Counted from the first letter of the stretch, positions 1-6,156 are shown. The stretch: DNA of 6,366 bases from Campylobacteraceae bacterium (GCA_026986085.1 JALSPE010000170.1:1-6366), one strand, 5' to 3'. Program-made: numbers and translations. Notes: a model not told the origin generated them from the letters alone.

Positions 1-2
1 TT

Positions 3-89
3 TGGGTTAATCAAGACAGGTTAGTTAATAATATTTTAGATAAAATTGTAGCCAACAAAGGAGCATTATGTATATTCCAGATAGTTTAA
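3..89 (+). CDS. possible 3' tail of an upstream gene, cut by the window edge
   Basis: The frame beginning at base 3 is open from the window edge to a TAA at 87-89 and reads WVNQDRLVNNILDKIVANKG, then ALCIFQIV. The composition looks like protein, but 28 codons are too few to name a family. If real, the gene would overlap the start of cca by 22 bp, and the cca promoter candidate would lie inside its last codons. The alternative is that frame 1 ends the upstream gene at the TAG at 22-24 (tail FGLIKTG), leaving a normal 43-bp gap. I cannot choose between these from the window alone. Confidence 0.2.
   Translation, partial: WVNQDRLVNNILDKIVANKGALCIFQIV
35..46 (+). promoter_or_regulatory. candidate sigma-70-type promoter core for cca
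   Basis: TTTAGATAAAAT contains a -10-like TAAAAT at 41-46 with a G two bases before it (GnTAAAAT), an extended -10 form. It ends 21 bases before the cca ATG, allowing a leader of about 15 nt that includes the ribosome binding site at 57-63. There is no convincing -35 box, which is normal for Campylobacterota. The same 12-mer recurs at the same distance before the 309-aa gene at 5462, which strengthens the call. Confidence 0.5.
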
Positions 90-1456
90 AAGAGATAGCA
101 CAAGAGCTCAATTTAAAAGGTGCTAAGCCTATATTAGTTGGTGGTGCAGTTAGGGATTTTTTGCTAAAAAAAGAGGTAAAAGATTACGACATAGAAGTTT
201 ACAATATTTTTACATTAGATGAATTAGAGAGCATGTTAAAGCCATTTGGAACTGTAAATCAAGTTGGTAAAGCATTTGGTATTATTAAATTAAAAGTAGG
301 CAAAGATGAGTATGACTTTTCAATTCCAAGAAGAGAGAAAAAGGTTAGTGCTGGACACAAAGGTTTTAGTGTAGAGTTAGATGGTAGCTTAAGTTTTAAA
401 GAGGCTTCAAGCAGACGAGATTTTACTATAAATTCGATAGGTTACGATATTATTAGTGGGGAGATTATAGACCCTTACAGTGGGGTAAAAGATTTAGAGA
501 ATAGAGTTTTAAGGGTTGTCTCTGCTAAAACTTTTACAGAAGATCCTTTAAGAGTATATAGAGCTGCCCAATTTGTAGCTAGATTTAACTTGGAGTTAGA
601 AGAGAGTAGTTTTATTTTATGTAAAGAGATGGTTAAGCGAGGCGACTTGGATGAGTTACCAAAAGAGAGGGTTTACGAAGAGTTTAAGAAGCTTTTATTA
701 AAGTCTGTTAAGCCATCTCTTGGCTTTGAGCTAATGTTGAAGCTAGGTATCATAGAGCGATACTTTTTAGAGCTTTATAACTTAACAAAAACAAAACAAG
801 ATAGAAGATGGCATCCTGAGGGTGATGTCTGGATACACACAATGATGGTTTTAGATAAGATGGCAAATTTATCAAAAGAGTATAGCAGTAGCGATAGATT
901 AATTTTGTTATTTAGTGCACTTTGCCACGACCTTGGAAAACCAGCTACCACAATAGAGGATAGTAGTGGTAAGATTAGTGCAATAGGACACGAAATTGAA
1001 GGGTTGGATATAAGCGTTAAATTTATAGAGAAACTAACAAATGAAAAAGGCTTAATAGAAGAGGTTTTGCCACTTGTAAAAAACCATCTTCAGCCATTTA
1101 TATACTACAAAAATGGTGCAAAAAACAGCACAATTAGAAAGTTGGCAACAAGAGTTAATATAGAAAAACTAATACTATTATCAAGAGCTGATAGCCTTGG
1201 TAGAACAACAGAAGATGCAATAAAAGGTATATGCAAAGCTTGTGATTGGCTTGAGGAAAAGGCTAAGGAGTTAAATGTATCAGACAAACCTATAGAGCCC
1301 ATATTAAAGGGGAGAGATTTAATAAATTTAGGATTAGAACCATCAGCCAAGTTTAAAGATATACTACAAAGAGCCTATCTGGCTCAATTAGAAGAGAAGT
1401 TTGTAACAAAAGATGAGGGGTTAAATTACTTAAAAGAGTTGATAAGGGAGGCTTAA
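68..1456 (+). CDS. cca: CCA tRNA nucleotidyltransferase with HD domain
   Basis: This cytoplasmic enzyme adds or repairs the 3'-terminal CCA of tRNAs using CTP and ATP. The 462-aa protein shows the class II nucleotidyltransferase head: GGAVRD at 25-30, KDYDIEVY with the metal-binding pair D39/D41, RRDFTINS at 116-123, DPYSG at 135-139, and EDPLRVYRAAQFVARF at 158-173, whose EDxxR (158-162) is the nucleotide-selecting template. The second half is an HD-type domain: HPEGDVWIHT at 249-258, CHDLGKP with H287/D288, H308, H340 and D375. Family knowledge links such HD domains to phosphatase or cyclic phosphodiesterase activity; whether it is active here is inference. The protein is longer than the roughly 410 aa of the E. 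coli enzyme. The ATG at 68 is supported by AAAGGAG at 57-63, 4 nt away. All catalytic motifs are intact. Sequence alone does not show whether it adds all of CCA or only part, since some bacteria split CC- and A-adding between two enzymes. It converges on dctM with a 50-bp gap. Confidence 0.95.
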   Translation: MYIPDSLKEIAQELNLKGAKPILVGGAVRDFLLKKEVKDYDIEVYNIFTLDELESMLKPFGTVNQVGKAFGIIKLKVGKDEYDFSIPRREKKVSAGHKGFSVELDGSLSFKEASSRRDFTINSIGYDIISGEIIDPYSGVKDLENRVLRVVSAKTFTEDPLRVYRAAQFVARFNLELEESSFILCKEMVKRGDLDELPKERVYEEFKKLLLKSVKPSLGFELMLKLGIIERYFLELYNLTKTKQDRRWHPEGDVWIHTMMVLDKMANLSKEYSSSDRLILLFSALCHDLGKPATTIEDSSGKISAIGHEIEGLDISVKFIEKLTNEKGLIEEVLPLVKNHLQPFIYYKNGAKNSTIRKLATRVNIEKLILLSRADSLGRTTEDAIKGICKACDWLEEKAKELNVSDKPIEPILKGRDLINLGLEPSAKFKDILQRAYLAQLEEKFVTKDEGLNYLKELIREA

Positions 1457-1506
1457 ATCAAAGCATCAATTAACCTTTTAGATAAAAGCAAATCTGAATC
1501 TATCCC
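1453..1506 (-). other. convergent spacer with open extension beyond the dctM stop
   Basis: The gap between cca (ends 1456) and dctM (ends 1507) has no GC-rich hairpin followed by a T-run, so no intrinsic terminator is evident for either gene. Read on the minus strand in the dctM frame, the bases after the TAG stay open for 17 codons (GIDSDLLLSKRLIDALI) to a TAA at 1453-1455, which overlaps the cca stop. This may be chance in AT-rich DNA, or the remnant of the 3' end of an older gene that converged on cca. The short AT-rich inverted repeat CTTTTA-ga-TAAAAG at 1475-1488 is too weak to call a terminator. Confidence 0.2.
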
Positions 1507-2790
1507 CTACTTTCCATAAATTAAATTTGGTAGCCATAGGCTTATTTCTGGTATGTAGGTTACTGCTATTAATCCAATTAATATCATACTCGCCCATGGC
1601 CATGAATAGACTATTACATCTTTTAAGCTTACTCCTGTAATTCCACTTGTTACAAATAGGTTTAGCCCAACTGGTGGGGTTATCATTCCTAGTTCCATAT
1701 TTATTGTAATTATTATTCCAAAGTGAATTGGGTCTATTCCTAAAGCTAGAGCAACTGGTAGTAAAAGTGGCACCATTATCATAATAATGGCACTTGGCTC
1801 CATAAAATCACCTGCAAAAAATAGTAAAATATTTACAAATACCAAAAATAGAATTGGTCCTACATGTGCATCTATTAGCCACTGTGTTATCATATGTGGA
1901 ACATTCTCCAAAGTTAAAAAGTGTGCAAAAATCATAGCATTTGCAATAATAAACATAATCATAGCTGTTGTTTTACCTGCATCTAGGAATGTTTTATAGA
2001 GGTCTCTCCATTTTATATCTCTATAGATAAACATAGATACGAAAAATGCCCATACAGCCGCAACTGCAGCTGCTTCTGTTGGGGTAAATATTCCACCATA
2101 TATACCACCAATTACAATAACTATTGTCATTAACGCCCAAGAGGCATCTCTCATTTTTGCCAATCTAACTTTAAATGATTCTGGCTTGGTTCTCTTAAAG
2201 CCTAGTCGCTTTGCACCAATATAGGTTACTAGCATCATCATAATACCAATCATAATACCAGGAATTATACCTGCCATAAATAGTTTACCTATGCTAACCT
2301 CAGCAGTTACTCCATAAACTATTAAAACTATTGAAGGTGGTATGAGTATCCCTAAACTTCCTGCTGTTGCAACTGTTCCTATAGCGTAGCGTTTTGGGTA
2401 ACCAGCACTCTCGATTGCACCAAACATTATAGAGCCAATAGCCACAACAGTAGCAGGGCTAGAGCCACTAACTGCTGCAAATATTATACTAGCAAAAATT
2501 GCAGCCATTGGCAAACCACCTGGTAGATGCCCAACAAGCGATTTTGCAAACTCTATAATTCTATGAGCACTACTACCTTTTGATAGTAAATTACCTGCTA
2601 ATATAAACATAGGAATAGCCATTAAAGAGTAACTGTCTATCTTTTCAAATAGCATACCTGAAATCTCTTGAGGGCTTGTTGGTGTCATTGTAACAAGAGT
2701 TATAAATGTTGATGCACCAAGAGCAACAGCAATAGGTGAACCAATTATTAAAAGTCCAAAGAATAGTCCAAATAGTAATGCTATGCTCAT
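1507..2790 (-). CDS. dctM: TRAP transporter large permease subunit DctM
   Basis: This is the large inner-membrane subunit of a tripartite ATP-independent periplasmic (TRAP) transporter. It forms the transport path and couples solute entry to an ion gradient, sodium in well-studied cases. At 427 aa it has the usual family length and is hydrophobic throughout, consistent with a dozen or so membrane segments. Hallmark stretches are GSPIAVALGAS (17-27), GHLPGGLPMA (87-96), SGSSPATVVAIG (108-119) and GSLGILIPPS (144-153). The second inverted half carries GMITPPVG at 368-375. The start is certain: ATG at 2788-2790 overlaps the dctQ stop as ATGA and is preceded by GGAGG (2797-2801) 6 nt away, so translation is probably coupled to dctQ. 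It is the last gene of the operon. The substrate is not set by this subunit; see dctP. Confidence 0.96.
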   Translation of the reverse strand: MSIALLFGLFFGLLIIGSPIAVALGASTFITLVTMTPTSPQEISGMLFEKIDSYSLMAIPMFILAGNLLSKGSSAHRIIEFAKSLVGHLPGGLPMAAIFASIIFAAVSGSSPATVVAIGSIMFGAIESAGYPKRYAIGTVATAGSLGILIPPSIVLIVYGVTAEVSIGKLFMAGIIPGIMIGIMMMLVTYIGAKRLGFKRTKPESFKVRLAKMRDASWALMTIVIVIGGIYGGIFTPTEAAAVAAVWAFFVSMFIYRDIKWRDLYKTFLDAGKTTAMIMFIIANAMIFAHFLTLENVPHMITQWLIDAHVGPILFLVFVNILLFFAGDFMEPSAIIMIMVPLLLPVALALGIDPIHFGIIITINMELGMITPPVGLNLFVTSGITGVSLKDVIVYSWPWASMILIGLIAVTYIPEISLWLPNLIYGK

Positions 2791-3368
2791 AACATACCTC
2801 CTGTTTTTCTATGAACCTCTTTTAGAAGCTCTTCACTTCCCATCTCTTCTAGCAAAATTTCTGCTTCGCTGGGTTTATGTATCTTATCTGATGGTGTCTT
2901 TATTGTCTCTATTAATCTATATATTAAGACAATAGAACTAAATGCAAATGATACGGGAATAACTGCAAACGGTATCCAAAGTGGAATATCCAAATCTACA
3001 GACATCTCTCCCAAATCTATATATAACAAAAGATACTCATACCCATAATATGCTATTGCAACTGTAAATATTAGCGATATCAAGAGAGTTAAAATCATTA
3101 AAATCTTAGCAACTTTGGGTGGGGCTTTTAGCAAAAAAACATCTACTGCAATATGAGCATCTTCTTTAAAGCAGTAAACTGCACCAAAGAAAACACTCCA
3201 TAAAAACAAGTATATAGTCAGCTCTCCAGCCCAAGTTAGAGATGAATCAAAGAGGTATCTAGCCACAACATTTACAAAGGCCAAAGCAACACCAGCAGAT
3301 ATTCCAAATGCAGTAGCTACTTTACTAATGCTTACTACAAAATCAACCATTTTTTTTAGGATATTCAT
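2787..3368 (-). CDS. dctQ: TRAP transporter small permease subunit DctQ
   Basis: This is the small membrane subunit that pairs with DctM in the inner membrane and helps dock the substrate-loaded DctP. The 193-aa protein has the expected four hydrophobic segments at about 14-36, 48-67, 88-110 and 128-152. It carries the family pattern: NVVARYLF at 33-40, a short loop, then W46-A-G-E49, followed by IYLFLWSVFFGA. HIAVD at 72-76 and a proline/tryptophan-rich stretch at 129-133 (PLWIP) also match DctQ proteins. The hydrophilic C-terminal tail from about residue 155 is charged and somewhat longer than needed for the fold. The start ATG at 3366-3368 has AAAGGA (3375-3380) 6 nt upstream. It follows dctP by 66 bp and overlaps dctM by 4 bp. 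Confidence 0.94.
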   Translation of the reverse strand: MNILKKMVDFVVSISKVATAFGISAGVALAFVNVVARYLFDSSLTWAGELTIYLFLWSVFFGAVYCFKEDAHIAVDVFLLKAPPKVAKILMILTLLISLIFTVAIAYYGYEYLLLYIDLGEMSVDLDIPLWIPFAVIPVSFAFSSIVLIYRLIETIKTPSDKIHKPSEAEILLEEMGSEELLKEVHRKTGGML

Positions 3369-3407
3369 AACTTTTCCTTTAAAGTTAAAATAGTTTTGAG
3401 AGTAATA

Positions 3408-3433
3408 TTTAAAGAGAGATAACCCTCTTTAAA
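3408..3433 (-). other. intercistronic hairpin between dctP and dctQ
   Basis: A perfect inverted repeat, TTTAAAGAG at 3408-3416 and CTCTTTAAA at 3425-3433, separated by 8 bases, begins one base after the dctP stop codon. In the minus-strand mRNA it can form a 9-bp stem. It is not followed by a T-run, so it is not a standard intrinsic terminator. In many binding-protein transporter operons, a hairpin at this place protects the upstream message from 3' exonucleases or trims downstream expression, so that more binding protein than permease is made. That role here is inference. The stem is mostly A-T and its strength is modest. Confidence 0.5.
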
Positions 3434-3434
3434 C

Positions 3435-4433
3435 CTATTTAGTGTTAATAGTTGCTTCTATTAAATCTTTTCCAATTTTATCTTTATCATAAAACTCTGG
3501 ATATATTTTGCTCATAGCATCTCTCCAAGCCTTTTTCTCTTTGTCGCTAAGAGTAATTATTTCTAATTTTTTTGTTTTGTCGGCATACTCTTTAATTTTA
3601 TTAAACTGCTCTTTGTCAAGTTCTGCTGCATATTCTCTCTCTTTTGCAGTCGCCTCTTTCATCGCTTGTTTTACTGCTTCTTGTAAATCTTTTGGTAAAG
3701 AGTTATAGAACTTTTTACTCATTACAACCAAATATCCCAAATAGCCGTGGTTACTAAGAGTCATATACTTTTGAACTTCATAAAACTTTTTAGTATATAT
3801 GTTTGAATTTGTATTCTCTTGTCCATCAATTACACCTTGAGCTAATGCTGAATATACTTCGCTAAATGGCATAACTTGTGGGTTTGCACCAACTGCTTTA
3901 AATTGTGCTTCTAAAACTTTAGAGCTCATAATTCTAAACTTTTGTCCTTTTGCATCTTCTGGCATCTTTAGTGCTTTTTTAGATGATGACAACTGCTTAA
4001 ATGCATTATCCCAATAATCTAATACCACAAAACCCTTTGCAGATACCATATCTTTTAGCTTTTTCCCAACTTCACCATCTTGAACTTTATGAACATGCTC
4101 CATATCTCTAAATAAGAAAGGCAAATCAAAAAGTGCTAATTGAGGAACAGTTTTTGTAAATTTAGAGAATGACGGACAAGCCATTTGAACAGAATTTAAT
4201 CTAATAGCTTTTAAAACAGCTTTATCTTTATATAGCTGAGAATTTGGATAAACTTGAACATCAATTTTGCCTTTGCTTAACTCTTCTAAGCGTTTTTCAA
4301 AAAACTTTGCTGCTTTACCTTTTGGGGTATTTTCGCTAACAACATGGCTAAATTTAAGCACATACTCTGCACCAAACGCACTAACACTCATAGAAGCTGC
4401 CACAGCAGCAGAAATTAAAACCTTTTTTAACAT
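3435..4433 (-). CDS. dctP: TRAP transporter periplasmic C4-dicarboxylate-binding protein DctP
   Basis: This is the periplasmic receptor that captures the solute and delivers it to DctQM. The 332-aa precursor opens with a Sec signal peptide: K3-K4, a hydrophobic core at 5-18, and cleavage near residues 19-22. The mature protein follows the DctP family closely: YVLKFSHVVSENTPKG at 24-39, VYPNSQLYKD at 61-70, FDLPFLF at 102-108, KFRIMSSKVLEAQFKAVGAN at 165-184, and GQENTNSNIY at 204-213. R167 matches the family arginine that salt-bridges the substrate carboxylate, and N207 the conserved asparagine 40 residues later. From memory, the wording around R167 and the GxEN segment closely matches the Rhodobacter capsulatus dicarboxylate binder, so succinate, fumarate or malate is the likely ligand; another organic acid remains possible. 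The start ATG (4431-4433) has AAAGGA at 4440-4445, 6 nt upstream. It is the first gene of dctPQM and has its own promoter. Confidence 0.93.
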   Translation of the reverse strand: MLKKVLISAAVAASMSVSAFGAEYVLKFSHVVSENTPKGKAAKFFEKRLEELSKGKIDVQVYPNSQLYKDKAVLKAIRLNSVQMACPSFSKFTKTVPQLALFDLPFLFRDMEHVHKVQDGEVGKKLKDMVSAKGFVVLDYWDNAFKQLSSSKKALKMPEDAKGQKFRIMSSKVLEAQFKAVGANPQVMPFSEVYSALAQGVIDGQENTNSNIYTKKFYEVQKYMTLSNHGYLGYLVVMSKKFYNSLPKDLQEAVKQAMKEATAKEREYAAELDKEQFNKIKEYADKTKKLEIITLSDKEKKAWRDAMSKIYPEFYDKDKIGKDLIEATINTK

Positions 4434-4464
4434 ATTCCATCCTTTAGATAATTTATTAACTTAT

Positions 4465-4494
4465 AGTATAACCTAAAGGGTAGAGAAAAAGCAA
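4465..4494 (-). promoter_or_regulatory. candidate promoter for dctPQM
   Basis: On the minus strand, TATACT at 4465-4470 (-10) lies 18 bp downstream of TTGCTT at 4489-4494 (-35), a fair sigma-70 layout. The -10 is 31 bases before the dctP ATG, giving a leader of roughly 25 nt. I saw no TGGCAC-N5-TTGC element for RpoN. No clear operator repeat flanks it. The 99-bp spacer upstream of dctP has only an AT-only imperfect palindrome near 4509-4529, so read-through from the 309-aa gene is not excluded. Confidence 0.5.
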
Positions 4495-4532
4495 TATTTG
4501 AGCACTTTTAATTAAAATTTTTTAAATTACAG

Positions 4533-5462
4533 TTACTCTTTAATAACAAAATCCCACTTCTCTTTAATTTTTTTCTTCTTACCTTCGATAGCTTTTTGTC
4601 TATCTTTTCTCTTCTTGTCGTAATCTGCAAATAGTTTTTTAGGTGTATTTTTAGATACATATTCATGGCTCTTTTTAATCTTTTCTACATCTAATATCTC
4701 AACCGATTTAGCATCTATTAAATTAACATACGCTCTAACTTTAATTCTGATTTCTGGATTATTTGATATTAAATTAATTGCTTTAAGTTTATCTGATTGG
4801 CAACTCTCTAATATATTTTTTATACCCTCAGCCAATTTCGATTTATACCACCCTTCAAACTGATCTTTTGCGATATCACCCTCTAGGGCTAGACAGTTAT
4901 CTTTCTCTTCAGAGCTATCATCATCTGATTTTTCTATATATTCGCTCTCTTCTTGGCTACCTTCAATCTTTTCTATATATTTTAAGCTAACACCTCTTAT
5001 AGTTAAGACTTTCTCTTTTGCCTGAAGTTTTTCAATAAGCTCAATCGCAGCTGTTGCTTTTTTAAATTTGGGAGCATCTTCATCTTTTGCGGCTTTGTGT
5101 CTAATATTGATAATTTCATCAAGTTGCATTCTAAGCAGAACAAAAGAGGTTTTATACTTTTTGCATACCTTTGTAATCATATCAAATGTATCTTTATGCT
5201 TATCATCACACTCTAACCAAGTATTATTATCTACAATAAGTGGGTTTTTTACAAGAGAGAACTCTGTTTTTTTATGCTTATCTAAATTTATATAGATATC
5301 CAACTTTTTAAGCCACAGCAAAACAAAAGGAATAATTACCAAAAAAACCAAATAGATAGGAAATCCATATTTGTATAAAGAGAAAGATACAATAGTGATA
5401 AATATAGCTGCTACAATAAAATATGCAATATCTCTATCTATATCTCTTAACTTCATACTCAT
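4533..5462 (-). CDS. membrane-anchored protein with possible PIN-like domain, function unknown
   Basis: I do not recognise this 309-aa protein. Two hydrophobic helices at 12-31 and 34-51 with a short hairpin between them anchor it, leaving a large soluble part, probably cytoplasmic. Residues 73-160 resemble the start of a PIN-type nuclease fold: a strand ending in an acidic residue (PLIVDNNTW, D78), a helix, a second strand (TSFVLL), then QLDEI (D115/E116) and a long amphipathic helix ending at KVLTIRGVS. The later acidic residues of a PIN active site are not clear; the best place is DNCLALEGDIAKD at 188-200. This reading is an inference and may be wrong. A strongly acidic linker follows (171-188, 10 of 18 residues D/E), and a lysine-rich tail ends the protein (283-302, 12 of 20 basic). 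The start ATG at 5460-5462 has AGGAAA (5467-5472) upstream, with AGG 7 nt away; M3 is a less likely start. It lies 68 bp after the 158-aa gene in the same direction. Confidence 0.85.
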   Translation of the reverse strand: MSMKLRDIDRDIAYFIVAAIFITIVSFSLYKYGFPIYLVFLVIIPFVLLWLKKLDIYINLDKHKKTEFSLVKNPLIVDNNTWLECDDKHKDTFDMITKVCKKYKTSFVLLRMQLDEIINIRHKAAKDEDAPKFKKATAAIELIEKLQAKEKVLTIRGVSLKYIEKIEGSQEESEYIEKSDDDSSEEKDNCLALEGDIAKDQFEGWYKSKLAEGIKNILESCQSDKLKAINLISNNPEIRIKVRAYVNLIDAKSVEILDVEKIKKSHEYVSKNTPKKLFADYDKKRKDRQKAIEGKKKKIKEKWDFVIKE

Positions 5463-5483
5463 AAAATTTCCTATTTTTTTATT

Positions 5484-5495
5484 ATTTTATCTAAA
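5484..5495 (-). promoter_or_regulatory. candidate promoter core for the 309-aa gene
   Basis: On the minus strand the 12-mer TTTAGATAAAAT, identical to that before cca, holds a -10-like TAAAAT at 5484-5489. It ends 21 bases before the ATG at 5462, the same spacing as at cca. A -35 box is not evident. This suggests that the 309-aa gene can be transcribed on its own even though it follows the 158-aa gene closely. No hairpin terminator was seen in the 68-bp gap, so read-through from upstream is also likely. Confidence 0.45.
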
Positions 5496-5530
5496 TTCTG
5501 TTTATAAGATAGAGTAGAGGTAGTATAGAG

Positions 5531-6007
5531 TTATCTTTTCCAAATCTCTTTAGAGTCTCCATAGCTTAATAGTCCATCTACAAAGCTCTTCTCTAGCTCT
5601 GGTAGTTGCTCTATTAAAAATGGACTGTAATCCATCAATTCAAACTCCAAAACTTCTATTTTGTCACTTTTTTTTGAATATGGTAAAGATACTATAATGT
5701 AATCTTGAGTTTGATAGTTTTGAGCCATAACCATAATTACACTTTTTCTTTCATCATCATAATTTAACTCGGCAGGGAAGATAAGAGCCGCATAATCTAC
5801 ATTCTCTCTATTCTCTTCATAGATAGATACAGCTTTGGGGATTGATTGCTCTAAGGATAGTCCATTTATAGTTTTTCTAATCTCTTTTGAACCTTCTTTA
5901 TAGCCTAAAAAGATTGGGGATAAGCTTTTAGCGTTTTCTAATTTATCTATAGCCTCTGTTAATAAGAAACCAGCTTGAGATACAATCTTTTTCATAATTT
6001 TAGACAT
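5531..6007 (-). CDS. acidic soluble protein of unknown function
   Basis: I do not recognise this 158-aa protein. It has no signal peptide and no membrane segment. It reads as a compact alpha/beta protein: an amphipathic N-terminal helix (5-26), a mixed region to about 65, two hydrophobic strands at 70-78 (VDYAALIFP) and 88-96 (KSVIMVMAQ) flanking an acidic turn (NYDDER, 82-87), another strand at 102-110 (DYIIVSLPY), then an acidic C-terminal part with the helix PFLIEQLPELEKSF at 129-142. The start is uncertain: AAGG at 6008-6011 touches the ATG at 6005-6007, while the next in-frame ATG (M5, 5993-5995) is 12 nt from it. Neither spacing is ideal. A consensus -10 lies 25 bases before the first ATG, with an operator-like repeat behind it. 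The gene is upstream of, and in line with, the membrane-anchored 309-aa gene, so a shared job is plausible but unproven. Confidence 0.8.
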   Translation of the reverse strand: MSKIMKKIVSQAGFLLTEAIDKLENAKSLSPIFLGYKEGSKEIRKTINGLSLEQSIPKAVSIYEENRENVDYAALIFPAELNYDDERKSVIMVMAQNYQTQDYIIVSLPYSKKSDKIEVLEFELMDYSPFLIEQLPELEKSFVDGLLSYGDSKEIWKR

Positions 6008-6032
6008 CCTTAAAGATTTATATTTTTTTGCA

Positions 6033-6038
6033 ATTATA
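6033..6038 (-). promoter_or_regulatory. candidate -10 box for the 158-aa gene
   Basis: On the minus strand a perfect TATAAT at 6033-6038 lies 25 bases upstream of the first ATG of the 158-aa gene, so transcription would begin near 6026 with a short leader. The position expected for a -35 box is AACATA, part of the 11-bp repeat array at 6041-6068. A regulator bound there would sit on the polymerase site. Confidence 0.55.
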
Positions 6039-6040
6039 TA

Positions 6041-6068
6041 AAAATATGTTTAAAATATGTTTAAACAT
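6041..6068. promoter_or_regulatory. operator-like 11-bp tandem repeat joined to a 12-bp palindrome
   Basis: The unit AAAATATGTTT occurs exactly twice, at 6041-6051 and 6052-6062, a period of 11 bp and close to one helical turn. The second copy runs into AAACAT, so 6057-6068 (ATGTTTAAACAT) is a perfect palindrome. The array lies in the divergent spacer, directly upstream of the -10 box of the 158-aa gene, covering its -35 zone, and about 80 bp from the valS -10. This is the layout of a transcription-factor binding site. I cannot match it to a named regulator: it is not the FNR pattern TTGAT-N4-ATCAA. Confidence 0.45.
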
Positions 6069-6144
6069 TAACGCATATCCATTTTACAAGCTATAATAAC
6101 TATATACAAAGCCCTTTTTTAGCCATATTAGAGATAAAAGTAAA

Positions 6145-6156
6145 TTTAGATATAAT
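6145..6156 (+). promoter_or_regulatory. candidate promoter core for valS
   Basis: TTTAGATATAAT ends with a perfect -10 box, TATAAT, at 6151-6156, 26 bases before the valS ATG. It differs by one base from the 12-mers before cca and the 309-aa gene. Transcription would begin near 6163, leaving a leader of about 20 nt. A second TATAAT at 6092-6097 on the same strand could be an extra upstream start but has less support. No T-box-like leader is present in so short a space. Confidence 0.55.

Noticed and set aside
1105..1350. 81-aa minus-strand open frame inside cca
   Set aside because: It is antisense to the well-conserved HD domain region of cca and looks like a mirror of its codon pattern.
1475..1488. 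Inverted repeat CTTTTA-ga-TAAAAG in the cca/dctM convergent gap as a bidirectional terminator
   Set aside because: The two-base loop and A-T stem leave only a few stable pairs, and no T-run follows on either strand.
1787..1999. 70-aa plus-strand open frame inside dctM
   Set aside because: It is antisense to a conserved membrane region of DctM and has no supporting signals.
3508..3708. 66-aa plus-strand open frame inside dctP
   Set aside because: It is the antisense of the lysine- and glutamate-rich C-terminal part of DctP; its hydrophobic look is a by-product of that strand.
4267..4476. 69-aa plus-strand open frame over the dctP start
   Set aside because: It is antisense to the DctP signal peptide and its promoter, and has no ribosome binding site.
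4509..4529. Imperfect AT-only palindrome between the 309-aa gene and dctP as a terminator
   Set aside because: The stem has no G-C pairs, almost no loop and no T-run after it, so it is a poor intrinsic terminator.
5068..5295. 75-aa plus-strand open frame inside the 309-aa gene
   Set aside because: It is antisense to the PIN-like region, and the minus-strand frame is far longer with a proper ribosome binding site.
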